Assembly (NCBI GenBank): GCA_049314555.1 | Contig: JBMOEW010000002.1 | Span: 1-64,000 of the forward strand | Direction: 5' to 3' | DNA: 64,000 nucleotides | Origin: REEB509 sp049314555 | GTDB lineage: Bacteria; Pseudomonadota; Alphaproteobacteria; Caulobacterales; Aquidulcibacteraceae | Shown here: positions 1-8,354 of the stretch, piece after piece | Layout: every line of letters begins with the position of its first letter | Position numbering within the stretch: the first letter of the stretch is position 1 | Translations under genes and position numbers: made by a program | Notes under the pieces: model-generated | Seen by the model: only the letters and a program-made list of their open reading frames with translations | Database searches by the model: none | What the model was told of the DNA's origin: nothing

Positions 1-12
1 AGAAAGTGTTTC

Positions 13-1173
13 ATGTGGACTTGGCCGCCCGTTGCCCTGACGCTGCTGCTTGCGTCCACGCTGACCGTGATGTCTGGGGCGACAATCAGCCCGGCTCTGC
101 CACGGATTGCTGCGGCCTTTGCGGACGAACCGAACGCAGAGTTCCTTGTTCGCCTGGTGTTGACCATCCCCGCTTTGTTCATCGTTGTCGGTGGACCGAT
201 CGCTGGATGGATCGTCGATACGCAGGGGCGACGGACGTTGTTTCTGGTCGCGCTGGCTGGGTATGCTGCGGCTGGGGTGTCTGGGGCGTTCGCTGGCAGT
301 TTGACCGAGTTGCTGATCGGTCGGGCTTTGCTTGGCATTTCGGTGGCGGGGGTCATGACCGCTTCAACCACGCTGCTGATCGATAGCTTCGAAGGTCCGG
401 CGCGGATGAAGCTGCTGGGGAGCCAGGCTGCTTTCGCCTCCGGCGGCGGGGTGGTGTTTGTGTTGGCCGGCGGTGCGCTTTCCGAGGTTGGCTGGCAGGC
501 ACCGTTTTACATTTACCTGTTCTCGCTGGTCGTGCTGGCATTGGCGGTTTTGTATATCCCGGAGCCACCCCGCGCGGCTGCCCCGGTTGGCCCGCAAGCC
601 GGCACACGCATGCCGCTGGTTTGGGCGATCTATGCGGCGGGCTTCATGAGCCAGGTGGCGTTTTATTCCATTCCTCTCCAACTGCCGTTCCTGCTGAAAG
701 AGGAATATGGTGTCACCGGAACCGGTGCTGGCTTTGCCATCGCGGTGAGCACGTTGTTCATGGCTGCGACCAGCTTGAACTTTTTCCGTCTGCGCACGTG
801 GATGGACTACCCGCGCTTTATCACCTTGGCGTTCGCGATGATGGGCGTGGGGTTCATCGTGATTGCGGCGAGCCATACGTTGGCGCTGATGCTGGTTGGC
901 CTTGCCGTGGTGGGGACTTCGTTCGGGCTGTTGATGCCGCCATCATCGAGTTGGCTTTCGGAGCTGGCCAGCCTCAGCAATCGGGGCCGGGTGATGGGCG
1001 GGATGGGGACCGCCATTTTCCTGGGGCAGTTTCTAAGCCCGGTGATCACGGCACCGATTTGGGCCAGCGGGAACTACCATTTTGCCTATAGCCTTACTGG
1101 TGGGGCGCTGCTTGCGGCGGCGCTTGGCTCTGTGTTTGTGCTTCGCCGGGTGCAGCGCGTAAACGCACCTTAG
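13..1173 (+). CDS. MFS transporter
   Basis: This is a 386-residue integral inner-membrane protein of the major facilitator superfamily, probably an exporter or uptake permease of unknown substrate. Hydrophobic segments fill the whole length, about 12 of them. The loop after the second segment carries a motif-A-like GWIVDTQGRR (about residues 65-74), which is typical of the superfamily. The ATG at 13 gives a complete N-terminal first helix, so the gene looks intact even though it begins at the window edge. It lies 78 bases upstream of mdh on the same strand. Substrate cannot be inferred. Confidence 0.85.
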   Translation: MWTWPPVALTLLLASTLTVMSGATISPALPRIAAAFADEPNAEFLVRLVLTIPALFIVVGGPIAGWIVDTQGRRTLFLVALAGYAAAGVSGAFAGSLTELLIGRALLGISVAGVMTASTTLLIDSFEGPARMKLLGSQAAFASGGGVVFVLAGGALSEVGWQAPFYIYLFSLVVLALAVLYIPEPPRAAAPVGPQAGTRMPLVWAIYAAGFMSQVAFYSIPLQLPFLLKEEYGVTGTGAGFAIAVSTLFMAATSLNFFRLRTWMDYPRFITLAFAMMGVGFIVIAASHTLALMLVGLAVVGTSFGLLMPPSSSWLSELASLSNRGRVMGGMGTAIFLGQFLSPVITAPIWASGNYHFAYSLTGGALLAAALGSVFVLRRVQRVNAP

Positions 1174-1251
1174 GCCCAGAACGCATTGCGAGGGCAGGCG
1201 CAGCGCGCTACACCCGCGCGCACTTCACCCACACTCGCAGGAGCGCCGCAG

Positions 1252-2226
1252 ATGGCTCGCAAGAAAATCGCCCTTATCGGTTCTGGAATGATTGGTGGCA
1301 CCCTCGCGCACATCTGCGCGCGCGAAGAGTTGGGCGACGTGGTGCTGTTCGACATCGCGGAAGGGACGCCGCAGGGCAAGTCCCTCGACATCGCCGAAAG
1401 CACGCCGGTGTTCAAGACCGACGTGAAGCTGTCTGGCACGAACGGGTATGAGGCGATTGCGGGTGCAGACGTGTGCATCGTAACAGCTGGCGTGCCGCGC
1501 AAGCCCGGCATGAGCCGTGATGATCTGATCCAAACCAATCTTGGGGTGATGAAGTCTGTGGGCGCTGGTATCAAGCAGCACGCCCCGAACGCTTTTGTCA
1601 TCTGCATCACCAATCCGCTCGACGCGATGGTGTGGGCATTGCGCCAGTTCTCCGGCCTGCCGCACAACAAGGTCGTGGGTATGGCTGGGGTGTTGGACAG
1701 CGCCCGGTTTGCGCATTTCCTTTCGGAGCGCACTGGCGTTTCCGTGCGCGACATCGTGACCTGGACGCTGGGTGGCCACGGCGACGACATGGCCCCAATG
1801 GTGCGCTACTCGACGATCGGCGGTTTGCCTTTGCCAACCTGTGTGGAAATGGGTTGGTTTTCGCAGGCGGAGTTGGACGCGATGGTTGATCGAACCCGCA
1901 AGGGCGGCGGCGAGATCGTGGCGCTGCTGAAGACCGGCTCGGCCTTCTATGCGCCGGCGGAAAGCGCTGTGGCGATGGCCGCGTCTTACTTGAAGGACCA
2001 AAAGCGGATTCTGCCATGCGCGGCGAACCTGACCGGTCAGTATGGCCTCAATGACATTTATGTCGGTGTGCCGGTGAAGATCGGTGCCGGCGGCGTGGAG
2101 CAGGTGATCGAGTTCCCGATGGACGACGGCGAGAAGGCAATGTTTGCCAAGTCTGTGGAGAGCGTGCGCGGCTTGGTCGAAGCCTGCAAGGCGATCGACC
2201 CGAGCGTTGCGGGGGCAACGTTCTAG
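1252..2226 (+). CDS. mdh: malate dehydrogenase (NAD)
   Basis: This TCA-cycle enzyme oxidises malate to oxaloacetate with NAD in the cytoplasm. The 324-residue product opens MARKKIALIGSGMIGG, with the GxGxxG dinucleotide-binding loop at residues 10-15. It also has the ITNPLD segment and the active-site histidine region GGHGDDMAP of the LDH-like malate dehydrogenases. The ATG at 1252 is chosen over an in-frame upstream start at 1186 because family members begin right at the Rossmann strand. An intrinsic terminator follows at 2251-2291, so mdh is transcriptionally closed off. In many alphaproteobacteria sucC comes next, but here it lies 9.3 kb away. Confidence 0.97.
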   Translation: MARKKIALIGSGMIGGTLAHICAREELGDVVLFDIAEGTPQGKSLDIAESTPVFKTDVKLSGTNGYEAIAGADVCIVTAGVPRKPGMSRDDLIQTNLGVMKSVGAGIKQHAPNAFVICITNPLDAMVWALRQFSGLPHNKVVGMAGVLDSARFAHFLSERTGVSVRDIVTWTLGGHGDDMAPMVRYSTIGGLPLPTCVEMGWFSQAELDAMVDRTRKGGGEIVALLKTGSAFYAPAESAVAMAASYLKDQKRILPCAANLTGQYGLNDIYVGVPVKIGAGGVEQVIEFPMDDGEKAMFAKSVESVRGLVEACKAIDPSVAGATF

Positions 2227-2250
2227 GCCCTTTGGGTGTCGGTACGATCT

Positions 2251-2291
2251 CGCGTTCCTCGCCGTGTTTGACGGCGGGGACGCGGGATTTT
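2251..2291 (+). terminator. Rho-independent terminator of mdh
   Basis: An inverted repeat pairs 2251-2255 and 2257-2265 with 2271-2284: 14 base pairs with one bulged T and a 5-base loop GTTTG. It is followed within four bases by TTTT at 2288-2291. It starts 25 bases after the mdh stop codon. This is the clearest intrinsic terminator in the window. Confidence 0.8.
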
Positions 2292-2313
2292 GTGTGATGC
2301 GGGGAAGTTTGCG

Positions 2314-2871
2314 ATGCCTTTGACGATGTCGTCTGCCTTTGGCCCGACCCTAGAAACTGCCCGGCTGATCTTGCGCCCACCGGTGAAGGAAGATCTGGAC
2401 GGGTGGGCATCGATGATGGCGGATGAAGAGACCGCTCGCTTTATCGGCGGCGTGCAGCCGCGATCGACTTGTTGGCGCGCCCTCATGAGCATGGGCGGCT
2501 CTTGGGCGCTGCATGGGTTTGGTATGTTCAGCGTACTTGAACGCGATACCGGTGCATGGGTCGGTCGGCTTGGGCCGTGGCAGCCCGAAGGATGGCCCGG
2601 CACCGAAATCGGGTATGGCCTGATCCGTTCCACGTGGGGCAAGGGCTATGCGGTGGAGGGGACAAGCGCAGCGATCGATTGGGCGATTGCCCATCTTGGC
2701 TGGACCGACATCATCCACTGCATTGATGAGCAGAACTTGGCTTCCCAGGCGGTGGCGAAACGGCTGGGTTCGGCGCTGCGCGGGAAGGGCAAAATGCCCG
2801 CTCCCTTCGAAAACGAGACGACCCAGCTTTGGGGGCAGACCGCGGCGGAATGGAAGGCTCGGCGGGTTTAG
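2314..2871 (+). CDS. GNAT family N-acetyltransferase (RimJ/RimL type)
   Basis: This 185-residue cytoplasmic protein is of the GNAT fold and is expected to transfer an acetyl group from acetyl-CoA to an amine. It starts with the ETARLILRP strand typical of RimJ/RimL-like enzymes. The central block GRLGPWQPEGWPGTEIGYGL precedes a WGKGYAVE acetyl-CoA pyrophosphate-loop segment. The start at 2314 has a GGGGAAG ribosome-binding site 6 bases upstream. It is clearly paralogous to the acetyltransferase at 5210-5758. Substrate unknown. Confidence 0.85.
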   Translation: MPLTMSSAFGPTLETARLILRPPVKEDLDGWASMMADEETARFIGGVQPRSTCWRALMSMGGSWALHGFGMFSVLERDTGAWVGRLGPWQPEGWPGTEIGYGLIRSTWGKGYAVEGTSAAIDWAIAHLGWTDIIHCIDEQNLASQAVAKRLGSALRGKGKMPAPFENETTQLWGQTAAEWKARRV

Positions 2872-2877
2872 GGTGGG

Positions 2878-3678
2878 CTAGGCTTTGGCCGTGACCAGCC
2901 AAATGCAGGCCGTGAAAAACACCCCCTGCGGGGTTTCGTGACTCTTTAGCAATCTTCCCAACGCTTCGCTGACAGGTGGAATAGCTTGCGGTTGTTCGCG
3001 CAATAGGCGGCCGAGCGGGCCGATCTTCAGCGTGAGCGCCAGAGCCGCGGCAACGTCATTGCCAATCCGATATGGGATATCGAGGGGCGTTGCCGCCACG
3101 TCCGTCCAGCCTGCCATGCTGAGGATTGCTTGGGTGCGAGCCGGATCAGCGAAAGCAAAGGGGCCTGGCGCGTGCGGGTCTGTTGGTGGCGGCGGTGCCG
3201 CCAAGTGGGGCAATGCCGCGGCCAAGGGCTCGCGCGCCCAATCGTTTTCCAGCATCGACCGCCAACATGAAAAGCCGAGCCGTCCGTCAGGGGCCATCGC
3301 TGCGCGCAGGTTGGCAAAGGCCGCGGGTGGATCTTCAAAGAACATCACGCCAAACCGCGAAAACAGAACGTCGAACGGCCCAGGCAGGGCTTGCGCGCCC
3401 GCATCCGCTTCAAGATATGTGGGGCCGCCGGCGCGGTCGTTGGCGATGGCCAGGAGTGGGGCTGAAATATCTACGCCGGTTACACGGGCACCGCGCTCCG
3501 CAAGAGCACGGCTGGTGGCACCTGCGCCGCAGCCGACGTCCAACACGCGTTCCATTGGTTGTACATTGAGGGCCGTCAGCACGGCCTGCCCAATTGGGGC
3601 CAGCATTCGCTCTAAGCCATCGGCCTCTAGGGCCCAGGTTTTGCCGGCATCGCCGTTCCAATACGTGCGTTGGTCCAT
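2878..3678 (-). CDS. class I SAM-dependent methyltransferase
   Basis: This 266-residue protein has a Rossmann-type methyltransferase domain. Motif I VLDVGCGAGATS lies near residues 45-56, followed by the acidic VTGVDIS strand that binds the SAM ribose and the DVLFSRFGVMFF post-motif region. The start at 3678 has a GGGAGG ribosome-binding site. The gene converges on the acetyltransferase at 2314-2871, with 6 bases between the stops. The acceptor (small molecule or protein) cannot be told from sequence. Confidence 0.85.
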   Translation of the reverse strand: MDQRTYWNGDAGKTWALEADGLERMLAPIGQAVLTALNVQPMERVLDVGCGAGATSRALAERGARVTGVDISAPLLAIANDRAGGPTYLEADAGAQALPGPFDVLFSRFGVMFFEDPPAAFANLRAAMAPDGRLGFSCWRSMLENDWAREPLAAALPHLAAPPPPTDPHAPGPFAFADPARTQAILSMAGWTDVAATPLDIPYRIGNDVAAALALTLKIGPLGRLLREQPQAIPPVSEALGRLLKSHETPQGVFFTACIWLVTAKA

Positions 3679-3791
3679 TCGCTTTGGCCTCCCTTGCGGC
3701 GACTGCCAGCCGCGGCATTTCGCCTACGTCAGGGGATTTCACCTGCGCGGGTCAAACCTAAGCCCTAAGCATAGAAAAGCGGAGGGAAATC

Positions 3792-5213
3792 ATGCGGATT
3801 TGGCTTACGGCCCTTGCGGCACTATGCATCACCGGCGTTGCTCAGGCGCAGCAAGCGGTGCCTACCCCCATCCCGGCGGACGTTCAGCGCAATCTGGATA
3901 CGCTGCGGGAGCGGGCGATGGCTGGCAATGGCGCGTTTGAGATTGTCGAAGACCTGACCACCCGCATCGGGCCGCGCATGGCGGGTTCTGACGCCGAGCG
4001 GCGCGCGGTTCAGTGGGGCATCGCGATGATGCGGGCGCGAGGGCTGCGCAATGTGCGGGCGGAACCGTTCACCATCCCCTATTGGGCCCGAACCTTTGAC
4101 CGGGGGCAGGTGGTTGGCGATAACCCGCAGAACTTGGTGATCACGGCGCTTTCGGGCAGCCCGGCGACGCCGCTTGGCGGGATCGAGGCAGAGATTGTCC
4201 GCTTTGGAAGCCTGGCAGAGCTTCAGGCCGCCGACGAGCGGACGGTCCAGGGGCGGATCGTGTTCATCGATGAACCCGTGGTCGCCGCCCAGGACGGGGC
4301 CGGATATGGGATGGCCGTGCGTCGTCGGGGGCTATGCCCGGCGCTGTCCCAGCAAAAAGGCGCGGTGGCGTGCCTCATCCGATCCGTTGGCACGCATTCG
4401 CATCGGTTTGCACATCAGGGCGGGAACTCGCGCCAGCCGGCGGGGGTAAGCCTGCCTGCCGCTGCGGTATCGCCACCGGACGCTGATCAATTGACGCGGC
4501 TGCTGGCTTTGGGACCCGTGCGGGTGCGCTTGGAAATCCATGTCGAGGTCCGCGACGATGCGCCAAGCGCAAACGTCGTGGGTGAGATCGTCGGGCGGGA
4601 ACGACCAAATGAGATTGTGGTGATCGGCGCGCATCTCGACAGCTGGGACCAAGGTACCGGTGCTTTAGACGACGGGGCAGGCGTTGGGATCGTGACGGCC
4701 GCCGCGGAGCTGATCGCGCGGCTGCCGCGCGCGCCGCGCCGAACCATTCGCGTGGTTTTGTTTGGTGCTGAAGAGACCGGCATATGGGGTGCCCGCGCCT
4801 ATGCGGAGCGGCACGCCGACGAGCTTGCGAACCATATTGTGGCTTCCGAGAGCGACTTCGGGGCACGCACGATTTGGCGGCTTGAAACCCGGTTCGGGGA
4901 TGGCGCGATGGGACATGCTCAAGCGTTCTTTCGCGCACTGCAGCCGCTGGGGATCACGCCCGGCAACAATCTCGCCACTGGGGGGCCAGACCTAACGCCC
5001 ATGCGGTTGGCCGGCGTACCGGTGGTGGAACTCTCGCAGAACGGCATGGACTATTTCAACTTCCACCACACGCCAGACGACACCTTGGACAAGATTGATC
5101 CGGCCGAGTTGCGCCAGAATGTGGCTGCCTACGCGCAGTTTGCGTATCTGGCCGCGGAGATGAATTGGGACTTTCGGGCTGCGGCACCGGTCGTCGCTCC
5201 TGCCTCCCCATGA
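3792..5213 (+). CDS. M28 family zinc aminopeptidase, secreted
   Basis: This is a 473-residue exported metallopeptidase. The first 19 residues form a signal peptide (MRIWLTALAALCITGVAQA, then Q). The catalytic half holds the M28 zinc ligands: HLDSWDQG (His near 281), ALDDGAG (bridging Asp near 293), GAEETG (Glu pair near 327) and the C-terminal FHHTPDDT histidine near 426. The layout resembles glutamate carboxypeptidase/aminopeptidase members that carry a PA-like insert in the N-terminal half. AGCGGAGGG precedes the ATG. Its stop overlaps the start of the next gene (ATGA), so the two are translationally coupled. Likely role: periplasmic peptide degradation. Confidence 0.88.
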   Translation: MRIWLTALAALCITGVAQAQQAVPTPIPADVQRNLDTLRERAMAGNGAFEIVEDLTTRIGPRMAGSDAERRAVQWGIAMMRARGLRNVRAEPFTIPYWARTFDRGQVVGDNPQNLVITALSGSPATPLGGIEAEIVRFGSLAELQAADERTVQGRIVFIDEPVVAAQDGAGYGMAVRRRGLCPALSQQKGAVACLIRSVGTHSHRFAHQGGNSRQPAGVSLPAAAVSPPDADQLTRLLALGPVRVRLEIHVEVRDDAPSANVVGEIVGRERPNEIVVIGAHLDSWDQGTGALDDGAGVGIVTAAAELIARLPRAPRRTIRVVLFGAEETGIWGARAYAERHADELANHIVASESDFGARTIWRLETRFGDGAMGHAQAFFRALQPLGITPGNNLATGGPDLTPMRLAGVPVVELSQNGMDYFNFHHTPDDTLDKIDPAELRQNVAAYAQFAYLAAEMNWDFRAAAPVVAPASP

Positions 5214-5758
5214 CGGCTGTTCCCGTCCTTGAAACGCCTCGCTTGCGCTTGCGGGGGTGGCAAGCGGAAGATTTCGATGCCTTCGCGGCTATGATGGCGG
5301 ACAGCGATGTCGCGCGGTTTTTGACGTTGGATCAGTTGCCAATGGACCGGGCAACCGCGTGGCGAAGTATGGCGATGCTTGCTGGGCATTGGCACCTGCG
5401 GGGCTACGGCATGTTTGTGCTTGAAGAGAAGGCCAGCGGGACTTTCGTGGGGCGGGCCGGGCCTTGGCAGCCTGAAGGTTGGGCGGGCTTTGAAATTGGG
5501 TGGGGTCTTGTGCGCGGCGCGTGGGGGCGGGGCTTTGCCACCGAGGCCGCGGCGGCCGCCGGGGCATGGGCGTTCCAGACGTTTGGCCTTACCGAAGTGA
5601 TCAGCCTGATCCACGCAGATAATGTCCGCAGCCAGGCCGTTGCGCGGCGGTTAGGGGCCATTCCCGCCACGCCGACGTTGCACGCCGGAATGCCCCATAC
5701 GATTTGGCGCGCTCAACGCGGCGACTGGCAGTTTCCGCTTGCGGGGCCTAACACTTAG
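5210..5758 (+). CDS. GNAT family N-acetyltransferase
   Basis: This 182-residue acetyltransferase shares a near-identical core with the one at 2314-2871: ETPRLRLR at the N-terminus, GRAGPWQPEGWAGFEIGWGL in the middle and WGRGFATEA at the acetyl-CoA loop. The ATG at 5210 overlaps the stop of the upstream M28 peptidase by four bases; longer in-frame starts would lie inside that gene. It is probably cotranscribed with the peptidase. Substrate unknown. Confidence 0.87.
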   Translation: MTAVPVLETPRLRLRGWQAEDFDAFAAMMADSDVARFLTLDQLPMDRATAWRSMAMLAGHWHLRGYGMFVLEEKASGTFVGRAGPWQPEGWAGFEIGWGLVRGAWGRGFATEAAAAAGAWAFQTFGLTEVISLIHADNVRSQAVARRLGAIPATPTLHAGMPHTIWRAQRGDWQFPLAGPNT

Positions 5759-5802
5759 CGGGACACCAGCGATATGAATTGGTGAAGCGAGGGGCGGCGG
5801 AC

Positions 5803-7104
5803 ATGTTTCGGAACTGGAAGACGTGGCTCGCGCTGGGGGTCGGGGCAGCGCTTCTGTTTGCGATTGCGATTTCGGTTATCGGGCCTGCGCCGCCGAAGTC
5901 TGTGCGCATTGCCTCTGGCACCGCGGGCGGCGCGTATGCCAGCGCGGCTGACGTTTTTGCCGATGCCCTGCGGGCGGAGGGGATCGAGGTCGTCGTTCTT
6001 GAAACCGCCGGCAGCATGGAAAATTTAGCGCGGCTGCAAGCAAAGGACGATACCGCCGTTGACATCGCCCTGGTGCAAAGCGGGATTGCCACGCTGAGCG
6101 AAACGACCGGGGTGGATACGCTTGGGGCTTTGTTTGTTGAGCCGGTTTGGCTTTTCACGTTGTTGCCTTCTGAGGCCCCTGATGTGCAAAGCGTGGCGGG
6201 CGCGCGGGTGGCGACAGGGGCTGCTGGATCTGGATCGCAGGCTTTGTGGACATGGCTGGCCAGGGAGAATGCGGGGGATTCTGCGACCGGTTTCTTAGCC
6301 GAAAATGTTGCGCTTGGGGGGCGAGAGGCCGTCGAGGCGTTGCGCCAAGGCCGGGTTGACAGTGTGTTCACCGTGGCGAGCCCCAGGGCGGCTTGGGTCC
6401 AGACGCTTCTTGAAACGCCGGGCCTGAGATTGGTGCCATTCACAAGGGCGGCGGGCTATGAACGTCGGGCGTCGCATCTGCGGGCGGTGACGTTGCGGCG
6501 CGGCGTGCTGAGCATGGAGCGCGATGAGCCGCGCGAGGATGTGCCACTGCTGGCGGCGACGGCGCAACTGGCGGTGCGGTCTGATCTGCATCCGGCTGTT
6601 CAAAGCCTGTTGTTGCAGGCGGCGCGGGAGCGTTTTTCGGGTGGCGATGCGCTTTCGGCACCCGGCACGTTTCCAAGCCGCTATGCGGTGGATTTGCCCG
6701 TGTCTGAAGAGGCGACCCGGTTTTATGAGAACGGCCCCACGACGCTTCGGCGCTACCTGCCGTTTTGGGCCGCCAACATCGTTGAACGCGCATGGATGCT
6801 GATTTTGCCGGCGCTGGTATTAGCGTCGCCGCTGGTGCGTTCGTTTCCGCCTGTCTATCGCTGGCGGACGCGCCGCAAGATCTACCTCTGGTATCGCGAT
6901 TTGCGCGCCCTTGAGGAGCGTGGTCGTAGCGCCACCGACGACGTTTCGCGCGGGGCAGTGCGGGCCGAGCTTGATGCGCTGCAGGCCGAAGTGGGGGCGA
7001 TTACCGTGCCTGAGGCTTACTCCGATGAACTCTTCCGGCTGCGCGAGCACATCGTGTTTGTGGACAATATGATGGCAGGGCAGACGGCCGGGCGGGGTTC
7101 GTGA
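5803..7104 (+). CDS. TAXI family TRAP-type solute-binding protein, membrane anchored
   Basis: This 433-residue protein belongs to the TAXI (TRAP-associated extracytoplasmic immunogenic) family. An N-terminal membrane helix (about residues 8-30) is followed by the ligand-binding opening VRIASGTAGGAYASAAD and two periplasmic lobes to about residue 320. A second hydrophobic helix (WMLILPALVLASPLV) then leads to a cytoplasmic, charged helical tail of about 80 residues. Start at ATG 5803, preceded by GAGGGGCGG, rather than the upstream TTG at 5779. No TRAP permease gene lies nearby, so a sensing or accessory role is as likely as transport. Confidence 0.8.
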   Translation: MFRNWKTWLALGVGAALLFAIAISVIGPAPPKSVRIASGTAGGAYASAADVFADALRAEGIEVVVLETAGSMENLARLQAKDDTAVDIALVQSGIATLSETTGVDTLGALFVEPVWLFTLLPSEAPDVQSVAGARVATGAAGSGSQALWTWLARENAGDSATGFLAENVALGGREAVEALRQGRVDSVFTVASPRAAWVQTLLETPGLRLVPFTRAAGYERRASHLRAVTLRRGVLSMERDEPREDVPLLAATAQLAVRSDLHPAVQSLLLQAARERFSGGDALSAPGTFPSRYAVDLPVSEEATRFYENGPTTLRRYLPFWAANIVERAWMLILPALVLASPLVRSFPPVYRWRTRRKIYLWYRDLRALEERGRSATDDVSRGAVRAELDALQAEVGAITVPEAYSDELFRLREHIVFVDNMMAGQTAGRGS

Positions 7105-7122
7105 GCCTCGCGATACAATAAA

Positions 7123-7150
7123 CCGTCGCATACGAAGGCTAGGGTCTACA
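7123..7150 (+). repeat. copy 1 of a 27-28 bp motif upstream of the PhoD-like gene
   Basis: A block reading CCGTCGCATACGAAG then GCTAGGGTCTACA lies 20 bases before the TTG start of the next gene. A near copy is at 10104-10130 ahead of another gene. The two match at about 23 of 27 positions with one gap. It could be a promoter or an operator; it does not resolve into standard -35/-10 boxes. Confidence 0.5.
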
Positions 7151-7170
7151 CATGAATAATGGAGGCGGGA

Positions 7171-8331
7171 TTGGCTGTTCGATTGACTATCCGTGGGCTC
7201 GGGGCCCTGGCGCTGGCCCTTGCTTTGGCCGGCTGTGCAGGCTCGGCGCCTGTCGCTGCGGTCGCCCCACAGCCTCCAGCGGCTTGGAGTGCCCCCAGCG
7301 TCCTGCAGGACTTTCCGACCGCGCCGGTTTCGCCCGCTCTGCCCACCGGGACAGTGACGACCCTAACGCTCGCTTCCTGCATCAATGAGGAACGGCCGCA
7401 GCCTGCGCTCGCGCGCATGGCCGCACAGCCGGCTGATCTGGCACTGCTTCTCGGCGATAATGTATATGGCAGTTGGACGGCGGAGGATCCTGTCCTGTCC
7501 GATCTGCGTTCGGCGTATTGGCAACAGTCCCGCAAGCCGGAGTTTCGCCAATTGGTCAGCACGCGACCAACACTCGCGATTTGGGACGATCACGATTTCG
7601 GCGTCAACGACGGAGGCGGGGAGACCTTTGCGCAACGCCGCCTCGCGCTTGAGATGTTCCAGCGGTTTTGGAACATGCCGGCCGATAGTCCTCAACGGCA
7701 TACAGACGGGGTGTATGGGGCCTACGTGTTTGGGCAAGAGACCGGGCGTCGGTTGCAGGTGATCTTGCTCGACACGCGCTTCAATCGCTCGCCGCTGCGG
7801 CCTACCGATGAGCGCGGCGCTCGTGGCCGTGAGCGCTATTTGCCGGATGATGATCCGGCTCGCACCATGCTCGGTGCCACCCAGTGGGCTTGGCTGGAGA
7901 CACAACTGCGCCAGCCTGCCGATTTGCGGATTATCGCTTCTTCCGTGCAAATCGTCGCCGAGGGCCACGGATGGGAGCGGTGGGGCAATTTCCCACGCGA
8001 ACAGCAACGTATGTACGACTTGATCGCGCAGACGGGCGCGCGGGGCGTGTTTTTCGTGTCCGGGGATCGGCACTACTCTGCGATCAACGAGGCACCTGCT
8101 GGTCGCGGGCCCTACCGGATGGTGGATTTCACAGCCAGTTCCATCAACATGCCGTGGACGGCGGGCGATAGCGAAGCGCTACCGACCATGATCACCCCGG
8201 CGTTTACCGCGGAAAACTATGGGGTTGTGCGGATCGATTGGGCCGGGGCGAAAGTGACCATGGAATTGCGGGACAATCAGGACGCGGTTGTGTTGTCGCA
8301 GGATGTGGGGTTTTCTGATTTAGGTTTGTGA
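7171..8331 (+). CDS. alkaline phosphatase D (PhoD-like) family lipoprotein
   Basis: This is an exported metallophosphoesterase-like protein. The N-terminus is a lipoprotein signal ending LALALAGC-AGS, so it is probably lipid-anchored. The body has the PhoD-like metal-binding signatures: LLLGDNVYGS, AIWDDHDFGVND and the C-terminal VSGDRHYSAI. TTG at 7171 is preferred because GGAGG ends 5 bases upstream; an ATG at 7159 would add four residues (390 in total) but has no ribosome-binding site. Expected activity is phosphodiester or phosphomonoester hydrolysis outside the cytoplasm. A 28-bp motif shared with the MFS gene at 10144 lies just upstream. Confidence 0.85.
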   Translation: MAVRLTIRGLGALALALALAGCAGSAPVAAVAPQPPAAWSAPSVLQDFPTAPVSPALPTGTVTTLTLASCINEERPQPALARMAAQPADLALLLGDNVYGSWTAEDPVLSDLRSAYWQQSRKPEFRQLVSTRPTLAIWDDHDFGVNDGGGETFAQRRLALEMFQRFWNMPADSPQRHTDGVYGAYVFGQETGRRLQVILLDTRFNRSPLRPTDERGARGRERYLPDDDPARTMLGATQWAWLETQLRQPADLRIIASSVQIVAEGHGWERWGNFPREQQRMYDLIAQTGARGVFFVSGDRHYSAINEAPAGRGPYRMVDFTASSINMPWTAGDSEALPTMITPAFTAENYGVVRIDWAGAKVTMELRDNQDAVVLSQDVGFSDLGL

Positions 8332-8354
8332 TGGTGAATTGGGGGCGTTAACAG

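Noticed and set aside
1170..2001. Two minus-strand open frames opposite mdh
   Set aside because: They mirror the codon usage of mdh and lack any motif.
3032..3940. 302-residue plus-strand frame opposite the methyltransferase
   Set aside because: Composition is Ala/Arg/Ser-biased with no fold, and it overlaps the start of the M28 peptidase.
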